This document shows positions 5,171 through 12,370 of a DNA stretch of 12,705 nt, piece by piece. The stretch is from Sphingomonas sp. UBA1000 (GTDB lineage: Bacteria > Pseudomonadota > Alphaproteobacteria > Sphingomonadales > Sphingomonadaceae), in NCBI GenBank assembly GCA_002291855.1, contig DBAW01000141.1, forward strand, positions 3,969 to 16,673. Reading direction: 5' to 3'. Position 1 is the stretch's first letter, and each line of letters begins with the position of its first letter. The notes beneath the pieces are model-generated. The model worked only from the letters and a program-made list of their open reading frames with translations, was not told the DNA's origin and ran no database searches. The position numbers were made by a program, and so were the translations under genes.

Positions 5171-6754
5171 TCAGCCCATCAGGGGCGCGGCAACCGGCAC
5201 GGCGACAGGCTGGAGCAGCGCAAAGTCGACGGCGAAGCGGCCGGTGTCCCCGTCGCGGTCGAGCGGGGTCCGCAGCTGGCGTGACAGGCCCTCAAGCACC
5301 CGGCCATAGCGTTCGGCGAGCAGCTGGGCGATCAGTTCGCCATCGGCAAGCGCCGGCGACACGAGCGTCAGCCGCGCCCGCCCCGGAGTGTCGATGGGGG
5401 CGATCGTGATACCGATCGATGCCGCCGGGTCGATCGTCATCGCCAGTTCGATCAATTCGGTCAGCAGGAAGGCGAGCGGAATGGCGGTGTCCTGCGCCAC
5501 GTTCAGGCTCGGCACGTCGATGCGGATGGTCGGCAGCGGCTCGTTGCCGGTCCCGGTGATCGCGGTGGTGCGCAGATTGGAGGTCAGCTCGCCGATCAGG
5601 CCGTGCAGGTTGAGGCCGCGATTGTCCTCCAGCTCGGCGAAATGGTTGCGGTGGACGACGGCCAGCGCGTCCACCCGGCGGCCGATCGTGGCATAGGCGG
5701 CAATCGCCTCTTCCGCGCGGGCGGCGCGGGCGTGCAGGTTGATCAGGCTGGAGACGACCTGAAGATTGTTCTTCACCCGGTGATGCACCTCGCGCGTCAG
5801 CCGCGTCTGCCGGGTCAGGCCGAGCGCCAGCTGCGCTTCATGGGCGGCCACCGTCTGGCTGATCGCGCTGAACGTGTCGCCCAGGTCGGCGATTTCGCGC
5901 GCGGGCACCGTCATCCGCGCCGGGCTGGGGAGGATCCGTCCCGGCTGATAGCCGGAAATCGTCGCGTGCAGCCGGGCCAGCGGGTCGAGCACGAAGCGGT
6001 GAATGACCAGCCACGCGACCGCCAGCGCCGCGACCCACATCATCACCGGGGTCAGCATGGTGATCATCTGCGTGGCGGTGAACGGCGCGCGCTCGACCGC
6101 GAACATCAGGTCCAGCCCCGTGCGCGGCACGCGGACCGTCACCCGTTCGAGCCGTTCCACCACCGGCAGCGCGAACTCGCTGATCAGCGCCAGCCGCTCG
6201 TCCCCCGATGCCAGCACCACGCGCAGCGGCCAGAGCCGTTCCTGCGGCGTGACCGTGCGGCGGAGATCGGTCAGCCCGTAACGGGCGATGCCGATGAATG
6301 CGCCCGTCGCGCTGCGGGCGTTGAGTTCGACCGACTGGTCGGCGATGCGCACCGCCCCGGCCGGTCGCGCCCGCACCGGCTCATCCGCCGCCAGTGCCAG
6401 TGCGCCGCAGATCGGCCGCCCGCCGCGCGTGACGAGCAGGAAATTGTCGGAGTCGAGCAGTGCCGTTCCGAACACGCTGCGGGTGCGGGCGCACACCGCC
6501 AGTTCGTCGGCACCGCTTTCGAGCAGGTTGACCGCGGCCCGCAGCGCCGTGACATCGACGGTGATTTCCGCCGCCAGCCGCCGCGCCGCGCCGTCGGCAG
6601 CGATGCGCAGCAGCGCCCGCCGTTCAAGATCGACGCTGCGGCTGTTCTGGATCGCCGCATAGATGGCCAGACACCCGAGCGGGAGCAGCGCGAGGCTGAG
6701 CAGGACGAGCAATCGGGTGCCGGTCGCCAGTCGGGCGAAGCGGCGGGCAATCAT
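5171..6754 (-). CDS. phyP: PhyP-like HisKA_2 sensor histidine kinase homologue with eroded ATPase domain
   Basis: In sphingomonads a HisKA_2 protein next to nepR/phyR, PhyP, acts as a negative regulator (probable phosphatase) of PhyR. The 527-residue product has a membrane helix at about 14-35, a periplasmic sensor region (about 36-228), and a second helix at about 230-252. A HAMP-like linker and the H-box EVHHRVKNNLQ (322-332, His324/325) follow. The ATP-binding part is unusual: the N-box position reads LTELIELAMT (431-440) and lacks the Mg-binding Asn, and neither a DNG motif nor a Gly-rich lid is seen. Autokinase activity is therefore doubtful, while phosphatase activity, which needs only the dimerisation/His domain, remains possible. 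The gene lies 45 bases after nepR and is probably co-transcribed. The PhyP name rests on context and architecture. Confidence 0.82.
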   Translation of the reverse strand: MIARRFARLATGTRLLVLLSLALLPLGCLAIYAAIQNSRSVDLERRALLRIAADGAARRLAAEITVDVTALRAAVNLLESGADELAVCARTRSVFGTALLDSDNFLLVTRGGRPICGALALAADEPVRARPAGAVRIADQSVELNARSATGAFIGIARYGLTDLRRTVTPQERLWPLRVVLASGDERLALISEFALPVVERLERVTVRVPRTGLDLMFAVERAPFTATQMITMLTPVMMWVAALAVAWLVIHRFVLDPLARLHATISGYQPGRILPSPARMTVPAREIADLGDTFSAISQTVAAHEAQLALGLTRQTRLTREVHHRVKNNLQVVSSLINLHARAARAEEAIAAYATIGRRVDALAVVHRNHFAELEDNRGLNLHGLIGELTSNLRTTAITGTGNEPLPTIRIDVPSLNVAQDTAIPLAFLLTELIELAMTIDPAASIGITIAPIDTPGRARLTLVSPALADGELIAQLLAERYGRVLEGLSRQLRTPLDRDGDTGRFAVDFALLQPVAVPVAAPLMG

Positions 6755-6799
6755 CGGGTCGCCCGGCGCACGGGGGCAGCGCTGTCCATCGGTGCGAGG

Positions 6800-6973
6800 C
6801 TATTTCAGCTTGCCGAGCAAATCCAGCATGTCGGGGGGAATGTCTTCATCGACGGCGCTGTCGTACAGCGCGCGCAGCGCGCGCCCGACACTGTTATCGG
6901 CCAGCCTGGGGTCGCCCTGGCCAGCCGGCCGGCGCTCCTTTGGCTTTTGCGGATCCTTACGTTGTGCGCCCAA
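6800..6973 (-). CDS. nepR: Anti-sigma factor NepR
   Basis: NepR binds EcfG and keeps it inactive; phosphorylated PhyR, through its sigma-like domain, takes NepR away. The conserved two-helix core is clear: LADNSVGRALRALYDSAVDE then DIPPDMLDLLGKL, about residues 24-56 of a 57-residue product, with a charged flexible N-terminal arm. No ATG or GTG exists in frame between the promoter and the core. The candidates are TTG at 6973 (57 residues, GGGGG about 10 bases upstream; chosen for normal NepR length) and TTG at 7039 (79 residues). It is divergent from phyR and co-directional with phyP, behind an EcfG-type promoter. The identity is secure, the start is not. Confidence 0.88.
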   Translation of the reverse strand: MGAQRKDPQKPKERRPAGQGDPRLADNSVGRALRALYDSAVDEDIPPDMLDLLGKLK

Positions 6974-7105
6974 AACCCAATACGCCCCCAGAAGCGACGC
7001 ACCCGCCCGGTGGGAGGCCCGCCAGTGGAAAGGTGACAACCGCCGGTCTGCCGCCCGATCGCGGCACGCCTGTTCGAATCAATAATGCGACCTTGCAGGC
7101 GAGGA

Positions 7106-7130
7106 AACCAATATTCATTTCGATTGTTCC
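7106..7130 (-). promoter_or_regulatory. EcfG-type promoter for nepR-phyP
   Basis: On the minus strand GGAAC (7130-7126), 16 bases, then GGTT (7109-7106). The alphaproteobacterial EcfG consensus is GGAAC-N16/17-CGTT, so there is one mismatch, at the least conserved place. Transcription would start near 7099, giving a 60-126 base leader depending on the nepR start. On the plus strand the same segment reads GAAAC-N16-TGTT (7104-7128), a weaker match facing phyR. Confidence 0.72.
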
Positions 7131-7292
7131 GCCACCGCGCCCATTTTTTTGTCGCCGGGCGCATCGGCCGGGCTGGAGACGGAAAACCGGGATGGCGACG
7201 GCAAACTTGTCAGGCGATGGCGATGGCCTCACAGTTTGCCCGCGGCCCGGGTCCGGTCCGGACGGTGGCGACGCATGGAGGACTGGTCGAAC

Positions 7293-8111
7293 ATGACGCT
7301 TGGTCAACATCTGGCCCCACATCTTCCCTTTCTGCGCCGCTATGCGCGCGCGCTCACCGGGGAACAGGCACAGGGCGATGCCTATGTGAAGGCGACGCTG
7401 CAGGCGATTGTCGATGCGCCCGACCAGTTTCCGCGCGACATCGATCCGCGGCTGGGTCTGTACCGGACGTTCCAGGCGATCTGGACGTCGGTCAATGTCG
7501 CCAATGACGACGAGGCGACGGATGTCGCGGACACCGCACCGGGCACGATGGCAAGCGACGAGGCGGTCGCCCATGCCCGGCTTGCCCGCCTGACCCCGCT
7601 GCCCCGCCAGGCGCTGCTGCTGACCGCGATGGAGGGGTTCACCCTTGAGGACACGGGCCATCTGCTCGGGCTGACTGCCGGCGAGGTCGAGGCGCTGGTC
7701 GCCGATGCGCTGGCCGAGATCGAGGCGCAGACCCGCGCCGACGTGCTGATCATCGAGGATGAGCCGATCATCGCCATGGATCTGGAAACCATCGTCCGCG
7801 ATCTCGGCCATGACGTGACCGGCGTCGCCGTCACCCGCGACGAGGCGGTGGCGCAGGCGCGCGCCCGCCGGCCGGGGCTGGTGCTGGCCGATATCCAGCT
7901 GGCCGATGACAGTTCGGGCATCGATGCCGTCCGCGACATTCTGGACGAGTTTGCCGTGCCGGTGATTTTCATCACCGCCTTTCCCGAACGGCTGCTGACC
8001 GGCGAACGGCCCGAGCCGACCTTCCTGATCACCAAGCCGTTCCAGCGCGCGACGGTGAAGGCGGCGATCGCGCAGGCGCTGTTTTTCGACCGCGCGACCG
8101 TGCCGGCCTGA
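7293..8111 (+). CDS. phyR: PhyR, sigma-mimic response regulator of the general stress response
   Basis: PhyR is the anti-anti-sigma factor of the alphaproteobacterial GSR. On phosphorylation its N-terminal sigma-like domain is freed to bind NepR, which releases EcfG. The 272-residue product has that domain at about 1-140 (MTLGQHLAPHLPFLRRYARALTG at the start, then a sigma-4-like part near LPRQALLLTAMEGFTLEDTGHLLGL). The receiver at about 149-265 carries the acidic pair Glu155-Asp156, phosphoacceptor Asp200 (VLADIQL), Thr228 in FITAF (the receiver subtype typical of PhyR) and Lys248 in TKPF. All phosphorylation residues are present. The ATG at 7293 was chosen over longer starts because of the conserved beginning and GGAGGA 11 bases upstream. 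It is divergent from nepR and ends at a strong terminator. Confidence 0.97.
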   Translation: MTLGQHLAPHLPFLRRYARALTGEQAQGDAYVKATLQAIVDAPDQFPRDIDPRLGLYRTFQAIWTSVNVANDDEATDVADTAPGTMASDEAVAHARLARLTPLPRQALLLTAMEGFTLEDTGHLLGLTAGEVEALVADALAEIEAQTRADVLIIEDEPIIAMDLETIVRDLGHDVTGVAVTRDEAVAQARARRPGLVLADIQLADDSSGIDAVRDILDEFAVPVIFITAFPERLLTGERPEPTFLITKPFQRATVKAAIAQALFFDRATVPA

Positions 8112-8133
8112 TTGCGGTCCTGCCGCCGGCGTG

Positions 8134-8170
8134 CCGCCGCCCCGCTGGGGCGGCGGAACCGGTTTTGTTT
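8134..8170 (+). terminator. Intrinsic terminator of phyR
   Basis: A perfect 10-bp GC stem (8134-8143 with 8147-8156) with a GCT loop lies 22 bases after the phyR stop. A T-rich tail (TTTTGTTT at 8163-8170) follows after six bases. The last two bases of the stem are the first two of the EcfG promoter -35 that serves the next genes. Confidence 0.7.
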
Positions 8171-8179
8171 CAGGGCGTT
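8155..8179 (+). promoter_or_regulatory. Consensus EcfG promoter for the small membrane gene and ecfG
   Basis: GGAAC (8155-8159), a 16-base spacer and CGTT (8176-8179) match the alphaproteobacterial EcfG consensus exactly. Transcription would begin near 8187, about 60 bases before the small membrane ORF and 300 before ecfG. This indicates positive autoregulation of ecfG. The -35 overlaps the 3' arm of the phyR terminator. Confidence 0.88.
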
Positions 8180-8245
8180 GTTCCGTAATGAACGGACTGA
8201 TTGCAGCCGCGCCGGTGCGCGGCCGGGTCCGGCCTGGGACAGGAT

Positions 8246-8380
8246 ATGATGGCCGATGAGGAAATTCACCGCTCCCCGACCGAGGCGCGCGCCGGGACCA
8301 CGCCGGGCATCGTCCGCTATATCCTGCTGATTTCCACGGGCCTGCTGGTGACGGCCTTTGCCGTCATCCTGCTGGTTTGA
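8246..8380 (+). CDS. Small single-pass membrane protein in the ecfG operon, function unknown
   Basis: An ORF of 44 residues starts with two adjacent ATGs (8246 and 8249) behind ACAGGA; spacing favours the second. Residues 1-20 are polar with acidic residues near the start (MADEEIH). Residues 21-44 (GIVRYILLIS...VILLV) form one hydrophobic helix that runs to the C-terminus, with an Arg at its cytoplasmic edge. No signal peptidase site or lipobox is seen, so it should stay as an N-in membrane anchor. It is the first gene after the perfect EcfG promoter and 105 bases before ecfG, with no terminator between, so it should be induced with ecfG. I do not recognise a family. A role in the stress response is inferred from position only. 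Confidence 0.72.
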   Translation: MMADEEIHRSPTEARAGTTPGIVRYILLISTGLLVTAFAVILLV

Positions 8381-8485
8381 GCGTGCTGGAGCAGACCCCC
8401 CGCGCGGGGACAGCGGAAAGGGCCTGTTCCCGACCGGGGCGATGGTCCATGATGGTTGCGGCTGCCAGCCAGTGCGGGGTCACGC

Positions 8486-9208
8486 ATGACCGATAGCGTC
8501 CGCCACCTTGATCCGGATACCGAAACGGTCGCCGACCGGGCGGGCGGCCCGGTGCCGCATCAGCCGCTGAGCGATGCGGCGTTTCGCGAGCAGCTGGCGC
8601 TCGTCATTCCGCATTTGCGGGCCTTTGGCCGGTCTTTGTCGGGCAGCCGCGATCTGGCCGACGATCTGGTGCAGGAAACGCTGATGAAGGCGTGGGGCGC
8701 GCGGGCCCGCTTTCAGGCGGGCACCAACATGCGCGCCTGGACCTTCATCATCCTGCGCAACCTGTTCCTGTCGCAGATGCGGCGCGCACGGTTCCGCGGC
8801 GAATGGGACGATCTGGCGGCGGAACGGCTGCTGGCGGCCCCGGCGGGGCAGGACCGCCATGTCGAGCTGGCCGATCTGCACCGCGCGCTTCAGCATCTGC
8901 CCCAGCCGCAGCGCGAGGCGCTGATCCTCGTCGGCGCGGGCGGCTTTGCCTATGAGGAGGCGGCGGAGATTTGCGGCGTCGCGGTCGGCACGATCAAGAG
9001 CAGGGTCGCGCGCGGCAGGGTGGCGCTGGAGGCATTGCTGAGCGAAGGCCGGTTGCCGTCGCGCCGCCACGACCGGCGGGCGGGCGGGCGCGGCGCGCTG
9101 GATGCGATCATGGCCGAGGTCGATCAGCTGAGCGCCCGTCCCGATCGCCCTTCCGCCCCCGAACCGTCCGGGGCGGCCGCGCTGCCGGAGGATGACGGAG
9201 CCGACTGA
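8486..9208 (+). CDS. ecfG: ECF sigma factor EcfG, general stress response
   Basis: EcfG directs RNA polymerase to GGAAC/CGTT promoters and is held inactive by NepR. The 240-residue product has region 2 at about 34-104, with DLADDLVQETLMKAW (56-70) for core binding and -10 recognition, followed by NMRAWTFIILRNLFLSQMRR. Region 4 lies at about 131-186, with LPQPQREALILVGAGGFAYEEAAEICGV and the helix-turn-helix end GTIKSRVARGR for the -35. About 30 extra N-terminal residues and a Pro/Ala/acidic tail of about 50 make it longer than typical EcfG (about 180-190). The ATG at 8486 has GGGG six bases upstream; a TTG at 8456 is the alternative. It lies downstream of the consensus EcfG promoter. Confidence 0.95.
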   Translation: MTDSVRHLDPDTETVADRAGGPVPHQPLSDAAFREQLALVIPHLRAFGRSLSGSRDLADDLVQETLMKAWGARARFQAGTNMRAWTFIILRNLFLSQMRRARFRGEWDDLAAERLLAAPAGQDRHVELADLHRALQHLPQPQREALILVGAGGFAYEEAAEICGVAVGTIKSRVARGRVALEALLSEGRLPSRRHDRRAGGRGALDAIMAEVDQLSARPDRPSAPEPSGAAALPEDDGAD

Positions 9209-9584
9209 GCAGCGGGCGGCTGAAAGGGGATCGCGTCCAGCCGGTGCGCCAGCGCCTGCCAGTCCCCCGGCCATGGCACCTGATCCGGCGGCACGTCGCC
9301 GCCGGGATCGCGCCGATCCGCGCCTGGGCCAAAGGCGGCGGCGAGCACCCGGCCGACCGCTTCGATCCCGATGCGGCCCCGGACGCGGCCCCTGATGCGA
9401 CCATCGTCGGGGCCAGGCAGAGGCGCAATGGCGCGCTTCGGGGGCGGGGAATCAAACATAGTATAGGCTGAACGCAAAAGCGTGCGTCCGGTTGCCGGCC
9501 ATGCGGCAGGCGGTTGACCGCTGTGTTGCGCGACCATCGACGCCCGGTTGCAGCCGACGCCGGCATTGGTCACATCTGACGGCC
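9209..9584. other. Gene-poor gap between ecfG and glnE
   Basis: No convincing gene is seen in these 376 bases. A - strand ORF (9459-9124, 111 residues, overlapping the end of ecfG) and a + strand ORF (9244-9471) are both open, but their second codon positions are about two thirds G+C, unlike nearby real genes (about half for the start of ecfG). Three tandem 12-base units (about 9368-9403, GATGCGGCC-like) explain the repetitive peptides of both. A hairpin (9387-9392 with 9409-9414, inner GATG/CATC) without a T run may end ecfG transcripts. TATACT at 9465-9460 on - directly precedes the - strand ATG, a possible leftward -10. Confidence 0.4.
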
Positions 9585-12365
9585 ATGGAACCTGCCGCGC
9601 CGCCGTCTTCGCCCATTTCCGTCCCCTCTTTCCCCGCCCAGTCTGTGCCCGCCCCGTTCCCGCCCGGTCAGGCGCTGCCGGCGAAAGACGCCCTGCAGGG
9701 TGCCATCACCCGTGCCCGTGCCGAGGCACCGTTTCTGCGCCATCTGCTCGACCGTCATGCCGATCTGGCCGGTCTGCTGGCGGCGGGCGATCTGGCCGGC
9801 GCGCTGGCCGCCGCGCGGGCAGAGAGCGATGGCGATCCGCTGGCGCGCACGCTGCGGCGGCTGCGCGCGCGGCTGGCGCTGGTGCTCGCGATCGGCGATC
9901 TCGCTGGGCTGATCGATCTGGAAACGGTCACCGCCACCTTGTCGGACCTCGCCGATCTGGCGCTCGACCGGGCGATTGCGGCGGCGATCGCGGAACGCAC
10001 CCCCGACGCGCCGGCCAAAGGCTTCGTCGCCATCGCGCTCGGCAAGCATGGCGGGCGCGAACTCAATTACTCCTCCGACATCGATCCGATCTTCCTGTTC
10101 GATCCCGACACGCTGCCCTGCCGCCCGCGCGAGGAACCGGGCGAGGCGGCGGTCCGGATCGGCCGGCGCGTCGTCGAGCTGCTGCAGGCGCGCGATGCCG
10201 ATGGCTATGTGTTCCGCGTCGATCTGCGGCTCAGGCCCTCGCCCGAGGTCACGCCCATCGCGCTGCCGGTCGAAGCGGCGATCAGCTATTATGAATCGAG
10301 CGCGCTGGCATGGGAGCGGGCGGCGTTCGTCCGCGCCCGCGTCGCGGCCGGCGATGCCGCGCTGGGGCGGATGTTCCTTGAAGCGGTGCGCCCCTTTGTC
10401 TGGCGGCGCGCGCTCGATTTCGGCGCGATCGGCGAGATGCAGGCCATGTCCGGGCAGATTCGCGCCCATCATGCCGCCGGGCAGACCCTCGGGCCGGGGT
10501 TCGATCTGAAGCGTGGCCGGGGCGGCATCCGCGAGGTCGAGTTCTTCACCCAGATCCACCAGCTGATCCATGGCGGGCGCGACCGCGATCTGCGCATCGC
10601 GACAACGCTCGATGCCCTTGCGGCGCTCGCCGCGCGCGGGCTGGTCGCGGCGGACGAGGCCGGGCGGCTGGCGGCGGCCTATCGGCTCTACCGCACCATC
10701 GAACACCGGCTGCAAATGGTCGATGACCGGCAGACCCATGCCCTGCCCGCCGATCCGGCGGCGCTCGATGCGGTCGCGCGGCTGCACGGGCTGGCCGACG
10801 GGGCGGCGCTGGTGTCGGCGCTTGCCCCGCATGTCGCGACTGTTGCCGAGATATATGGCGCGCTGGGGGGCGATGACGCCCCCGGCCTGCCGCTCGACGA
10901 GGATGCGCTCGACCGGGTGCTGGCCGCAGCCGGGTTCGATCCGCCCGGCCCGGCGCGGGCGACGATTGCGCGCTGGCGCGGCGGCGGCGTGCGCGCGCTG
11001 CAAAGCGCCGCGGCGCGCGCCGCGCTCGAAGACATGCTGCCGGTGCTCGTCACCGCGCTGGGCGAGGCCCCCGATCCCGACCGGGCGCTGCACCGGCTGG
11101 ACGATATCGTCGCGCGCGTGCCGACCGCGCTCAACTTTTTCCGCCTGCTCGCGGCGCGGCCGGCGCTCGCCCGGCTGCTGGCCGGGATATTGAGCCATGC
11201 GCCCGCGCTCGCCGCCGATCTCGGCCGGCGGCCGGACCTGCTCGACGGGCTGATCGACGCCACTGCCTTTGCGCTGCCGCCGGGTCTTGATGCGCTCACC
11301 GCCCAGTTTGCCGGCGGCGATGCCGACCGGGGCTATGAAGGGCTGCTCGATCATGTCCGCCAGGCGGTGGGGGAGCGGCGCTTCGCGCTCGGCGTCCAGA
11401 TCCTCGAAGGCGCGAGCGATCCGCTCGACGTCGCCGCCGGCTATGCCCGCGTCGCCGAGGCGGCGCTGGTCACGCTGGCCGATGCGGCGGTTGCCGAACA
11501 TGTCGCCGCCCATGGCCGGGTGCCGGGCAGCGAGCTGACGATCATCGCGCTCGGCCGGCTCGGCGGGCAGGCGCTCACCCATGCGTCGGACCTTGATCTC
11601 GTCTATCTGTTCACCGGCGATTTCATGGCCGAATCCGATGGCCCGCGCCCGCTGGAGGCGACGCGCTATTATGCCCGGCTCGCCCAGCGCGTGACCGCCG
11701 CCCTGTCCGCGCCGACCGCCGCCGGGCCGCTTTACGACATCGACACGCGGCTGCGCCCGTCCGGGGCCAAGGGGCTGCTGGCGGTCACCGTTCAGTCCTT
11801 TGCCGAATATCAGGCGCGCGAGGCCTGGACGTGGGAGCATATGGCGCTGGCCCGCGCGCGCCCGGTCTATGGCTCGGCGGCGGCGCGGGCGGCGGTGCAG
11901 GCGGCGATCGACGCCGCGCTCGCCGCGCCGCGCGATGTGCCCCGGCTGCTCGCCGATGCGGTGGCGATGCGCCGCGACATGCGCGCGCACAAGCCGCCGG
12001 CCGGGCCGCTCGATGCCAAGCTGGTCGAGGGCGGGCTGGTCGATCTGGAGTTTTGCGTGCATGTCGCCCAGCTTGAGCATCGCTGCGGCGTCGACCCCGA
12101 TCTCAGGCGCGCGATTGCCGCACTGGTCGATGCCGGGCTGCTGCCGCCCGCGCTCGGCCCCGCGCATGACATGCTGACCCGGCTGCTCGTCACGCTGCGC
12201 CTCGTTGCCCCCGATGCGCAGGAGCCGCCGCCCCCCGGCCGCGCGCTGATTGCCCGCGCCTGCGGCTTTGCCGACTGGCCGGCGCTGCTTGCAGGCTATG
12301 CCGAGGCGCGGCAAAGCGTCGCCGACTGCTGGGCGCGGATCGTCGCGCGGAGCGAGGAGGGCTGA
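9585..12365 (+). CDS. glnE: Bifunctional glutamine synthetase adenylyltransferase/adenylyl-removing enzyme
   Basis: GlnE adenylylates glutamine synthetase when nitrogen is plentiful and removes AMP by phosphorolysis when it is scarce, under PII control. The 926-residue product (946 in E. coli) shows the expected internal duplication. The N-terminal adenylyl-removase half has GKHGGRELNYSSDIDPIFLF (residues 153-172, metal-binding Asp165/Asp167) and LKRGRGGIREVEFFTQ near 307-322. The C-terminal adenylyltransferase half has LGRLGGQALTHASDLDLVYLF (Asp669/Asp671) and LVEGGLVDLEFCVHVAQLEH near 813-832. Both active sites look intact. The ATG at 9585 was chosen; the frame is open to 9492 but the extra residues do not look native. 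No clear Shine-Dalgarno precedes it. bcp follows five bases later, suggesting an operon. Confidence 0.96.
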   Translation: MEPAAPPSSPISVPSFPAQSVPAPFPPGQALPAKDALQGAITRARAEAPFLRHLLDRHADLAGLLAAGDLAGALAAARAESDGDPLARTLRRLRARLALVLAIGDLAGLIDLETVTATLSDLADLALDRAIAAAIAERTPDAPAKGFVAIALGKHGGRELNYSSDIDPIFLFDPDTLPCRPREEPGEAAVRIGRRVVELLQARDADGYVFRVDLRLRPSPEVTPIALPVEAAISYYESSALAWERAAFVRARVAAGDAALGRMFLEAVRPFVWRRALDFGAIGEMQAMSGQIRAHHAAGQTLGPGFDLKRGRGGIREVEFFTQIHQLIHGGRDRDLRIATTLDALAALAARGLVAADEAGRLAAAYRLYRTIEHRLQMVDDRQTHALPADPAALDAVARLHGLADGAALVSALAPHVATVAEIYGALGGDDAPGLPLDEDALDRVLAAAGFDPPGPARATIARWRGGGVRALQSAAARAALEDMLPVLVTALGEAPDPDRALHRLDDIVARVPTALNFFRLLAARPALARLLAGILSHAPALAADLGRRPDLLDGLIDATAFALPPGLDALTAQFAGGDADRGYEGLLDHVRQAVGERRFALGVQILEGASDPLDVAAGYARVAEAALVTLADAAVAEHVAAHGRVPGSELTIIALGRLGGQALTHASDLDLVYLFTGDFMAESDGPRPLEATRYYARLAQRVTAALSAPTAAGPLYDIDTRLRPSGAKGLLAVTVQSFAEYQAREAWTWEHMALARARPVYGSAAARAAVQAAIDAALAAPRDVPRLLADAVAMRRDMRAHKPPAGPLDAKLVEGGLVDLEFCVHVAQLEHRCGVDPDLRRAIAALVDAGLLPPALGPAHDMLTRLLVTLRLVAPDAQEPPPPGRALIARACGFADWPALLAGYAEARQSVADCWARIVARSEEG

Positions 12366-12370
12366 GGATC

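Noticed and set aside
6751..6789. 12-codon ORF on - whose stop overlaps the phyP ATG (ATGA)
   Set aside because: No ribosome binding site precedes it and its sequence has no feature; coupling is possible but unsupported.
5603..7036. 477-residue + frame across phyP and nepR
   Set aside because: His/Arg/Gln-rich shadow of phyP; it also spans the nepR coding region, whose protein is clearly conserved.
7070..7082. GTTCGAATC, resembling a tRNA T-loop
   Set aside because: No acceptor, D or anticodon arms can be found around it; it is a chance match in the nepR leader.
9124..9459. 111-residue - strand ORF after ecfG
   Set aside because: Third positions look coding, but second positions are about two thirds G+C, a tandem 12-base repeat produces much of it, and no domain is recognised. 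Kept only as a note in the gap description.
9570..12314. 914-residue open frame on - across glnE
   Set aside because: It is a shadow of glnE: low-complexity Arg/Gln/Gly/Asp-rich protein without motifs.
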